In this document: one piece after another, positions 56,647 to 64,000 of the stretch
Position numbering within the stretch: the first letter of the stretch is position 1
Layout: every line of letters starts with the position of its first letter
Assembly (NCBI RefSeq): GCF_014243395.1
Contig: NZ_JACLCP010000005.1
Span: 1 to 64,000 of the forward strand
Reading direction: 5' to 3'
From: Winogradskyella flava
Lineage (GTDB): Bacteria; Bacteroidota; Bacteroidia; Flavobacteriales; Flavobacteriaceae
DNA: 64,000 nt
Made by a program: the position numbers and the translations under genes
The notes under the pieces: generated by a model
The model's database searches: none
The model's input: the letters and a program-made list of their open reading frames with translations, nothing else
What the model was told of the DNA's origin: nothing

Positions 56647-59600
56647 ATGACTAACCAAATAGATACTTTGAAAGATACAAATTCTAATGAGGTAAAATTG
56701 GATCCTGTAACCATAGACGGTAAATCTTATTTTAAGATTTCTAATAGTGATCAAATGCGTCCGTTTTTTATGAGTATTGTGAGTGATTCCAATCACTGGA
56801 TGTTCATATCAAGTAATGGAGGTTTAACAGCTGGCCGCAAAAACGCGGAGTATGCTTTATTTCCCTATTATTCGGATGACAAAATTACGGAGTCTTCAGA
56901 TATTACTGGCGCCAAATCTATATTTCAAGTCACTAAAGATGGCAAGAAATTTATTTGGGAACCATTTTCTATTAGATTTCAAGATAATTACAATACCCAA
57001 GTTAATCTTTACAAAAGCGTTTATGGTAATGCTATAATTTTTGAAGAAGAGAATCTCGATTTAGAATTGACCTTTAGATACGAATGGTGTTCTAGTAATA
57101 AATTTGGTTTTGTAAAGAAATCAAAACTTTCTAATAGATCGTCATTACCTATTGAAGTAAAGGTACTTGATGGTATTCAAAACGTATTACCTTATGGCGT
57201 TAGTAGTGCTCTGCAGAATGCAAGCAGTAATTTGGTAGATGCTTATAAGAGAACAGAGTTAGTTGAAGATTCGGGACTTGGAGTTTTTGCTCTAAGTGCC
57301 ATTATTGTTGATAAAGCAGAGCCAAGTGAAGCTTTAAAAGCAAACATTGCTTGGTCTTTGGGACTAGAAAACCCGAAGTATCTTTTATCCTCTTTACAAC
57401 TTGATGCATTTCGAAATTTTGAAGATGTCCACCAAGAAACGGATATAAAGGCCGAGAAAGGCGCCTATTTTATTAATGCAGATATACAATTGACTTCAAA
57501 TACAAATAAAGAGTGGTTTATTGTTGCCAATGTTAATCAAGATCATTCCGATATTGTTCAAATATCTACTCAGATAAAAGAGGATTCAGGGTTGCTAGAT
57601 AGCTTAAATCAAAACATTGATTTAGGAACCAAAAAGCTCATTAAATTAAATGCATCTTCTGATGCGTTGCAATTAACGTCAGATAATTATAGAGATACGA
57701 GACATTTTTCAAATACACTTTTCAATATAATGCGAGGTGGTATCTTCGATGATGGCTACATTATTGAAAAATGGGACTTTGAGAATTATCTTGCCAAGGC
57801 CAATAAAGATGTCTATCGCACAAGCGAAAAACTTTTGGAGGACTTACCAGAAACGTTCTCTTTACAAGTCTTAAGAAAATATGCGAATTGGAGTGAAGAT
57901 AAAGATTTCAGAAGGCTAGCATTAGAGTATATGCCGCTAAAATTTAGCAGACGTCATGGCGACCCTAGCCGTCCTTGGAATAAGTTCTCAATTAATACTA
58001 GAAGCGAGGTTGATGGCTCTAAGATTTTAGATTATGAAGGGAATTGGCGTGATATCTTCCAGAATTGGGAAGCCTTAGCATGTTCATATCCAGAATTTAT
58101 TGAAAACATGATTCATAAATTCTTAAACGCAACAACGTTCGATGGTTATAACCCGTATCGCGTAACAAAAGGAGGTTTTGATTGGGAAATTATAGAGCCT
58201 GACGATCCTTGGTCTTACATTGGGTATTGGGGAGATCATCAAATTATTTACTTGTTGAAATTCTTGGAATTTATTGAAGATTATAATCCCGGTCAATTAG
58301 AAAGTTTTTTCAGTCAAGATATTTTTATTTATGCCAACGTACCTTACAGAATTAAGGGGTATCAAGATTTACTAAAAGACCCAAAAGATACGATTGAATT
58401 CGATGAAGATTCAGATCATAAAATCAGGGCGAATAGAGATAACATTGGTGCAGATGGTGCTTTGCTGCAGTATGCTAATGGAGACGTCGTTCGTGCTAAC
58501 TTTATGGAAAAAATCTTAGCGACAACTTTAGCTAAACTCTCTAACTTTATTCCAGAGGGTGGTATTTGGATGAATACACAACGTCCAGAATGGAATGACG
58601 CTAATAATGCTTTGGTAGGTAATGGCGTTTCAATGGTGACTTTATACTACCTAAGACGCTTTCTGAATTTCTTTGATAAAGTTTTTCAAAATTCAAATAC
58701 AGATACAATTGAAGTTGCTACTGAATTAGCCGACTTCTTTAAGGCTGTAAAATCTACTTTGCGAGATAACGAATCTGTATTGAATGGTTCGATTAATGAT
58801 TATACTAGAAAACAAATTTTAGATGCTTTAGGTAAAGCGGGAAGCAACTATAGAGAAACCGTTTATGGAAAGTCGTTTTCAGGAGATAAATCAACATTAT
58901 CTTTTAGTGATATTAAATTATTTACAAAGTCTGCATTAAAACATTTAGAACATTCTATTGAAGCTAACAAGAGACAAGATGAGATTTATCATGCTTATAA
59001 CCTGATGACGGTCGAGAATGATAAAGAAGTTTCGGTGTCATATCTAGATGAAATGCTAGAAGGACAAGTGGCCGTCTTAAGTTCAGGGTATTTATCCTCA
59101 AAGGAGAATTTGGCAGTCTTGGATGGTTTAAAGCGCAGTAAACTTTTTAGGGATGACCAATACAGTTATATACTGTATCCATATAAAAACCTTAAAGGTT
59201 TTATGGATCGAAATACAATTCCATCTAGTGCTGTAAATAATTCAGACTTATTACAGAAGTTAGTAGCAGATGGAAATACCCAGATTATTGATAAAGACAT
59301 TAAAGGAGAATACCATTTTAATGGGAATTTCAAAAATGCTAATGACTTGCAAGCAGGATTGGAGAATTTAGAAACTACAGCTTATGGTAGTTTAGTTGAG
59401 TCCGATCAATCTAAAGTGCTTCAAATTTTTGAAGACATTTTTAATCATAAAGCATTTACAGGACGTTCTGGGACTTTTTATGGCTATGAAGGTCTAGGGT
59501 CAATCTATTGGCATATGGTTTCAAAACTTCAATTGGCGGTAATGGAGTGTTGTCAAAAAGCAATTAAAGCGAATGAAAGTGATGAGGTTGTTGGAAGACT

Positions 59601-60108
59601 TTTAGAACATTATTACGAAATCAACGAAGGTATTGGAGTACATAAATCACCAGAACTTTATGGCGCATTTCCAACGGATCCTTATTCGCACACACCAGCG
59701 GGTAAAGGGGCGCAACAGCCAGGTATGACGGGCCAAGTAAAAGAAGATATTTTAAGTCGTTTTGGAGAGCTTGGTGTTTTTATGAGAGGCGGAAAATTGG
59801 TTTTTAACCCTTGTATGCTTCGTAAAGAAGAGTTTTTAGAAGAGACAAGCATGTTTAACTACATCAACGTTGAACATACAGAATCTGAATTAGAGATTAA
59901 TAAAGGAGAACTCGTATTTACCTACTGCCAAGTGCCTGTAATCTATAGTTTAGCTGAAGCGCATAAGTCTGAGGTTAAGATGAAAGATGGCCAAATAAAC
60001 ACTTTTGACGGTTTAGACCTCAATAAGGAAATAAGTGACAAGATTTTTAGTCGTTCGGGAGAAGTAGAACTCATTCGAGTGCATATTAAAGAAGACTATT
60101 TGAAATAA
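56647..60108 (+). CDS. Cytoplasmic GH94-clan phosphorylase-like protein (GH149/GH161 candidate)
   Basis: The 1153-aa protein has no signal peptide. An N-terminal beta-sandwich (about 20-340) is followed by a long (alpha/alpha)-barrel (about 370-1050) and a C-terminal beta region. Motifs match GH94-type disaccharide or oligosaccharide phosphorylases: YWGDHQ (D530) and PEWNDANNALVG, aligned with the catalytic DWND block (candidate catalytic Asp D651). Length and the beta-glucan PUL context fit the beta-1,3-glucan phosphorylase families GH149/GH161 better than GH94. It would release glucose 1-phosphate from imported oligosaccharides. Family assignment is inference. Confidence 0.6.
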   Translation: MTNQIDTLKDTNSNEVKLDPVTIDGKSYFKISNSDQMRPFFMSIVSDSNHWMFISSNGGLTAGRKNAEYALFPYYSDDKITESSDITGAKSIFQVTKDGKKFIWEPFSIRFQDNYNTQVNLYKSVYGNAIIFEEENLDLELTFRYEWCSSNKFGFVKKSKLSNRSSLPIEVKVLDGIQNVLPYGVSSALQNASSNLVDAYKRTELVEDSGLGVFALSAIIVDKAEPSEALKANIAWSLGLENPKYLLSSLQLDAFRNFEDVHQETDIKAEKGAYFINADIQLTSNTNKEWFIVANVNQDHSDIVQISTQIKEDSGLLDSLNQNIDLGTKKLIKLNASSDALQLTSDNYRDTRHFSNTLFNIMRGGIFDDGYIIEKWDFENYLAKANKDVYRTSEKLLEDLPETFSLQVLRKYANWSEDKDFRRLALEYMPLKFSRRHGDPSRPWNKFSINTRSEVDGSKILDYEGNWRDIFQNWEALACSYPEFIENMIHKFLNATTFDGYNPYRVTKGGFDWEIIEPDDPWSYIGYWGDHQIIYLLKFLEFIEDYNPGQLESFFSQDIFIYANVPYRIKGYQDLLKDPKDTIEFDEDSDHKIRANRDNIGADGALLQYANGDVVRANFMEKILATTLAKLSNFIPEGGIWMNTQRPEWNDANNALVGNGVSMVTLYYLRRFLNFFDKVFQNSNTDTIEVATELADFFKAVKSTLRDNESVLNGSINDYTRKQILDALGKAGSNYRETVYGKSFSGDKSTLSFSDIKLFTKSALKHLEHSIEANKRQDEIYHAYNLMTVENDKEVSVSYLDEMLEGQVAVLSSGYLSSKENLAVLDGLKRSKLFRDDQYSYILYPYKNLKGFMDRNTIPSSAVNNSDLLQKLVADGNTQIIDKDIKGEYHFNGNFKNANDLQAGLENLETTAYGSLVESDQSKVLQIFEDIFNHKAFTGRSGTFYGYEGLGSIYWHMVSKLQLAVMECCQKAIKANESDEVVGRLLEHYYEINEGIGVHKSPELYGAFPTDPYSHTPAGKGAQQPGMTGQVKEDILSRFGELGVFMRGGKLVFNPCMLRKEEFLEETSMFNYINVEHTESELEINKGELVFTYCQVPVIYSLAEAHKSEVKMKDGQINTFDGLDLNKEISDKIFSRSGEVELIRVHIKEDYLK

Positions 60109-60119
60109 AATATAGCATC

Positions 60120-61409
60120 ATGAGAAAAGGAGTTCTTATATTTTTTGTTTTATCTCTTGTGTTCATGACGGCTTGCAATGAAAATAAAAAAGACGAAACG
60201 TCTTCAACCCAAATTAAGAAAGAAGTGACAGCTAAAGATATATTAGGAAATCCGGATTATCAGGCCATTTCATATGGCGGTTATCGCAAAAAGTCGAGAG
60301 ACAGTCAACCTACAATAAAAGAACTGAAAGAAGATTTAAGAATCCTATCAGCAATGGACATAAAAGTTCTAAGAACCTATAATGTTCAACCAAAACTTCC
60401 CCATGCTTCAAATGTATTAAAAGCGATAACCGAACTTAAAAAAGAAGATGATAGTTTTGAGATGTATGTGATGCTTGGTGCTTGGATCGATTGTCTAAAT
60501 GCATGGACAGACAAGGTGCCTAATCATGATGTGGAAAGTCCAAATAATGCAGGCGAGATAGAAAGAGCTGTGGCTTTAGCTAATCAATATCCAGATATTG
60601 TTAAGGTTATCGCTGTTGGTAACGAAGCTATGGTGAAATGGGCAACCTCTTATTATGTTCAACCTAATGTCATTTTAAAATGGGTTAACCATTTGCAGGA
60701 CTTAAAAAAACAAGGTAAGCTACCAAAAGATTTATGGATTACCAGTTCAGACGATTTTGCATCTTGGGGAGGTGGAGAAGAACAATATCATGTAGAAGAT
60801 TTAAATCAGCTGATTAAGGCTGTGGATTATATTTCGATGCATACCTATCCTTATCATAATTCGCATTACAATCCAGAGTTTTGGGGAGTTCCAGAAGCGC
60901 ATAAAAATATGCCCGATACTACCAAGATTGAAATGGCTATGGAACGTGCTATTAAGTTTGCTCAAAAACACTACGATAGTGTCACTAATTATATGAAAAG
61001 CTTAGGAGTTAATAAACCAATTCATATTGGTGAGACGGGCTGGGCTACGGTATCAAATGGTCATTACGGAAATAATGGTTCTAGGGCAACAGACGAATAC
61101 AAACAGGGGTTATACCATGCCATGATGAGAAAATGGACAAATAGAGCAGGTATTTCTTGTTTTTATTTTGAAGCATTTAATGAGCAATGGAAAGATGCGA
61201 AGAATGTTTTAGGTTCTGAAAATCATTTCGGATTATTTACGATTGATGGAAAGGCGAAATACCCTATTTGGGATTTGGTAGATAAAGGAATTTTTGATGG
61301 TCTAACACGAAATGGGAATCCAATTACTAAAACTTATAATGGTGAGAAAGAAGCACTTTTAAAAGATGTTTTGGTACCGCCATCTGAACAAGAGATAATG
61401 GCTAGGTAA
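60120..61409 (+). CDS. GH17 beta-1,3-glucanase lipoprotein, copy A
   Basis: The 429-aa lipoprotein (C19 in MTAC) has one GH17 TIM barrel with acid/base E169 in AVGNEAMVKW and nucleophile E305 in IGETGWAT. Family segments SYGGYR and WITSSDDFASWGGGEEQYH are present. GH17 enzymes hydrolyse beta-1,3-glucans, commonly from oligosaccharides. The residues after the lipid Cys are NENKK, rather than the acidic run of surface lipoproteins, so a periplasmic location is possible. It follows the phosphorylase-like gene by 11 bp and is tandem with copy B. Confidence 0.92.
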   Translation: MRKGVLIFFVLSLVFMTACNENKKDETSSTQIKKEVTAKDILGNPDYQAISYGGYRKKSRDSQPTIKELKEDLRILSAMDIKVLRTYNVQPKLPHASNVLKAITELKKEDDSFEMYVMLGAWIDCLNAWTDKVPNHDVESPNNAGEIERAVALANQYPDIVKVIAVGNEAMVKWATSYYVQPNVILKWVNHLQDLKKQGKLPKDLWITSSDDFASWGGGEEQYHVEDLNQLIKAVDYISMHTYPYHNSHYNPEFWGVPEAHKNMPDTTKIEMAMERAIKFAQKHYDSVTNYMKSLGVNKPIHIGETGWATVSNGHYGNNGSRATDEYKQGLYHAMMRKWTNRAGISCFYFEAFNEQWKDAKNVLGSENHFGLFTIDGKAKYPIWDLVDKGIFDGLTRNGNPITKTYNGEKEALLKDVLVPPSEQEIMAR

Positions 61410-61495
61410 ATAGTTGTAAAATAAAAGGCTGTTCATTAAGAATTAAGAATAGTGAGTAAGCATAAATTAAAACGAACTGATAAAGAAGATTAAAA

Positions 61496-62782
61496 ATGAA
61501 ATTGAGTAAATACATATTAATAACTATGATTATTTCAATATTCATTTGGTCATGTAAAGATTCCCCTAAATTGAAAGAACAAGAACAAACCGAACGTCAA
61601 TTATCAGCAAAGGATATTTTGGGCAATCCGAAGTATTTGGCTATGTCTTATGGAGGCTATAGAAATGTCGATCATGATATAGAACCAACAATAGAAGAAC
61701 TTAAAGAAGACATGAAACTATTGTCTGCAATGGGTGTTGGAATAATTCGTACCTATAAAGTGTATTTACCTCATGCTTCCAATGTGTTAAAGGCCATTTC
61801 AGAATTAAAGAAAGAGGATCCTGATTTTGAAATGTACGTTATGCTAGGTGCATGGATAAGTTGTAAAAATGCATTTTCAGATCAAGAGCCTATTCATAAT
61901 GAAGAGAGTGAAGCTAATGCCACTGAAATTGATAAAGCTGTCTCTTTGGCTAATCAATATCCAGATATCGTTAAGGTTATCGCTGTTGGTAACGAAGCTA
62001 TGGTAAAGTGGCAAGCGCAATATTATGTAGAGCCAGGTATTATTCTAAAGTGGGTAAACCATCTTCAAAACTTTAAGACTCAAGGAAAGTTGCCAAAGGA
62101 TTTATGGATTACCAGCTCAGATAATTTTGCATCTTGGGGAGGTGGAGAAGACCAGTATCATGTTGAAGATTTAAACAGCTTAATAAGAGCCGTAGACTTT
62201 ATATCTATGCATACCTACCCAATGCATGACACGCATTACAATCCGGCGTTTTGGTATGCTCCAGAACATGAGAACGAATTATCAAGCATAGAAAAGATTG
62301 ATGCTGCAATGAATCGTTCCTTAGACTATTCAAAAGCACAATACAAAGGCGTGTTCAATTATATGAAAAGTATAGGTGCTGATAAACCAATCCATATTGG
62401 AGAAACAGGTTGGGCAACACTATCAAATAGTTTCTATGGTCCAAAGGGCTCTAAAGCTACAGACGAATATAAAGAGGCTAAATTCTATGATTTGATTAGA
62501 GATTATACAAATGAAAATAGAATAGCTTGTTTCTATTTTGAAGGTTTTGATGAGCCTTGGAAAGATGCAAACAACCCGGAAGGTTCGGAGAATCATTTTG
62601 GACTCTTTACAGTTGATGGTAAGGCGAAATTCGCACTTTGGGATATGGTCGATAAAGGCGTTTTTAAGGGATTGACAAGAAATGGAAAACCAATTAAAAA
62701 AACGTACTCTGGTGATAAGGAAGCCTTGATGAAAGATGTTTTGGTTCCACCAACTGAAGAAGAAATGCTAGTACATAAATAG
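61496..62782 (+). CDS. GH17 beta-1,3-glucanase lipoprotein, copy B
   Basis: The 428-aa lipoprotein (C20 in FIWSC) is a paralogue of copy A with the same layout: acid/base E167 in VGNEAMVKW and nucleophile E303 in IGETGWAT. Sequence around the active site is nearly the same at DNA level (56 nt with one mismatch, 61949-62004 against 60579-60634), while the N-terminal and middle parts differ more. It probably acts on the same glucan with somewhat different chain-length or branch preference. The gene lies 86 bp after copy A and 13 bp before the GH30 gene. Confidence 0.92.
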   Translation: MKLSKYILITMIISIFIWSCKDSPKLKEQEQTERQLSAKDILGNPKYLAMSYGGYRNVDHDIEPTIEELKEDMKLLSAMGVGIIRTYKVYLPHASNVLKAISELKKEDPDFEMYVMLGAWISCKNAFSDQEPIHNEESEANATEIDKAVSLANQYPDIVKVIAVGNEAMVKWQAQYYVEPGIILKWVNHLQNFKTQGKLPKDLWITSSDNFASWGGGEDQYHVEDLNSLIRAVDFISMHTYPMHDTHYNPAFWYAPEHENELSSIEKIDAAMNRSLDYSKAQYKGVFNYMKSIGADKPIHIGETGWATLSNSFYGPKGSKATDEYKEAKFYDLIRDYTNENRIACFYFEGFDEPWKDANNPEGSENHFGLFTVDGKAKFALWDMVDKGVFKGLTRNGKPIKKTYSGDKEALMKDVLVPPTEEEMLVHK

Positions 62783-62795
62783 AATTTATAATATC

Positions 62796-64000
62796 ATGAA
62801 AGTCATTCGATATAGTTCAATCTTATTTTTAGTCTTTATGCTTATGAGCTGTGCTGAAAAACAAGAGCAATTAGAGGTGCAGGTTTATGAAACATCTGCC
62901 AGTGGTAATAAGTTGACACCCATTAAAGATTTTTCAGTTTCAGAAAATGCTTCAAAAATTGTTTTAAATCCGGAGAAAGAATATCAGACAATAACTGGTT
63001 TTGGAGGTGCATTTACAGAAGCTTCAGCATATTTATTAAATAAATTAAGTAAAGAGAATCGTACAAAAATTATTAATGCTTATTTCAGTTCAGAAGGAGC
63101 TAATTATTCCCTAACCAGAACACATATGAATTCTTGTGATTTTTCGGTAAGCAATTATTCTTACACTCCAGTTGTAGGCGATAAAAATCTTGAACATTTC
63201 ACAATTGAAGAGGATAAAGATGATCTCATCCCGTTTATAAAAGATGCCATGGCAGCATCTGCGGATGGATTTAAAATTTTTGGTTCGCCTTGGACGGCAG
63301 CCCCTTGGATGAAAGACAATAATAAATGGGTTGGCGGTAAATTATTGCCTGAATATTATGATGCTTGGGCTTTGTTTTTCTCTAAATATGTAGACGCCTA
63401 CAAAGCAGAAGGCATCGATATTTGGGGATTCACAGTGGAGAATGAACCATTAGGAAATGGTAACAACTGGGAAAGTATGCACTATTCTCCTGATGAAATG
63501 ACCAACTTTGTAGTCAATCATTTGGGACCAAAACTTGAAGCGGACGGAAAAGGTGACCTTAAAATTTTGGGTTATGACCAAAACAGGGAGCATTTAAAGG
63601 AATGGGTAGATTCTCAGTATAAAAATGATGAAACTTCTAAGTACTTTGATGGTACAGCTATTCATTGGTATGCGAGTACGTTTGAAGTGTTTCCAGAAGA
63701 ACTACAGTATGCTCACAATAAAGCGCCTAACAAACTTTTAATTCAGTCGGAGGCATGTGTAGATGCGGAGACTCCTGTTTGGAAAGACGATGCATGGTAT
63801 TTTAAAAAAGAAGCTACCGATTGGGGATTTACTTGGGCACCAGAAAAAGACAAACATTTACATCCAAAATATGCACCCGTAAATCGTTATGCTAGAGATA
63901 TCATAGGTTGTTTGAACAACTGGGTTGATGGATGGGTAGATTGGAATATGGTACTTGATACAAAAGGTGGTCCAAATTGGTTCAAAAACTGGTGCATTGC
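62796..64000 (+). CDS. GH30 glycoside hydrolase lipoprotein (cut by the window end)
   Basis: An open frame from ATG 62796 runs to the window edge (401 codons, no stop). It has a lipoprotein signal (C19 in LMSC) and the GH30 start (TITGFGGAFTEASAYLL). The acid/base candidate is E217 in TVENEPLGN and the nucleophile candidate E319 in IQSEACVD, with the WNMVLDTKGGPNW block near the edge. GH30 members of this type include beta-1,6-glucanases and beta-glucosidases; in this locus removal of beta-1,6 branches is the likely job. The C-terminus is not seen. Confidence 0.9.
   Translation, partial: MKVIRYSSILFLVFMLMSCAEKQEQLEVQVYETSASGNKLTPIKDFSVSENASKIVLNPEKEYQTITGFGGAFTEASAYLLNKLSKENRTKIINAYFSSEGANYSLTRTHMNSCDFSVSNYSYTPVVGDKNLEHFTIEEDKDDLIPFIKDAMAASADGFKIFGSPWTAAPWMKDNNKWVGGKLLPEYYDAWALFFSKYVDAYKAEGIDIWGFTVENEPLGNGNNWESMHYSPDEMTNFVVNHLGPKLEADGKGDLKILGYDQNREHLKEWVDSQYKNDETSKYFDGTAIHWYASTFEVFPEELQYAHNKAPNKLLIQSEACVDAETPVWKDDAWYFKKEATDWGFTWAPEKDKHLHPKYAPVNRYARDIIGCLNNWVDGWVDWNMVLDTKGGPNWFKNWCI

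Noticed and set aside
62796..64000. GH30 gene considered as broken
   Set aside because: The frame is open to the last base with all catalytic motifs in place; it is cut only by the window edge.

Overview
The window looks like a chromosome segment from a marine Flavobacteriaceae (Bacteroidota). The DNA is AT-rich. Shine-Dalgarno sites are absent or weak, and several promoters fit the Bacteroidota form TTG-N17-23-TAnnTTTG. There is a short (287 aa) primary sigma factor, type IX secretion (T9SS) components and a T9SS-sorted secreted protein, a SusC/SusD pair, and tandem Skp/OmpH genes beside bamA. No phage, insertion sequence or CRISPR array was seen. Genus-level placement is not possible from the sequence alone.

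Layout: 1-1011 encodes a PorP/SprF-like T9SS protein. 1054-6462 holds a divergent pair: a vWA lipoprotein plus a SIMPL-like protein on the minus strand, and a TPR histidine kinase with a LytTR response regulator on the plus strand. 6469-15580 is mostly one minus-strand envelope cluster; in transcription order it runs CBS protein, nadK, PorG-like DUF6089 barrel, uppS, bamA, two ompH genes, murI and a small CxxC protein. 15670-21014 carries pdxJ, an alpha/beta hydrolase, a small membrane protein, trigger factor, clpP and clpX. 21088-40569 is a mixed block. It includes a 1027-aa T9SS-exported hydrolase-like protein, a PD40 protein, a GH3-type amido synthetase, rpsU, the primary sigma factor, an AsmA-like protein, a queuosine-precursor transporter, a folK-deoxynucleoside kinase fusion, small enzymes and mutS. 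Two tRNA genes (Gly-GCC, Leu-UAA) follow at 40666-40864.

From 41049 to the window end there is a polysaccharide utilization locus (PUL) whose enzymes point to a beta-1,3-glucan with beta-1,6 branches (laminarin type). It encodes a membrane-spanning beta-propeller/Y_Y_Y/HTH regulator, SusC, SusD, a lipoprotein with three copies of a ~160-aa Trp- and Cys-containing module, a 1065-aa protein joining a clan GH-A TIM barrel to a predicted outer-membrane beta-barrel, a CBM-like lipoprotein, a GH16 endo-glucanase, a cytoplasmic GH94-clan phosphorylase-like protein (GH149/GH161 candidate), two tandem GH17 lipoproteins and a GH30 lipoprotein cut by the window edge. A plausible flow is surface binding and cutting (repeat lipoprotein, SusD, GH16), import by SusC, periplasmic trimming and debranching (GH17s, GH30), then cytoplasmic phosphorolysis. 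The least explained parts are the glycosidase-barrel fusion, the triple-repeat lipoprotein, and the regulatory DNA around the LytTR system (a direct-repeat operator and a 29-codon ORF inside an inverted repeat between kinase and regulator).
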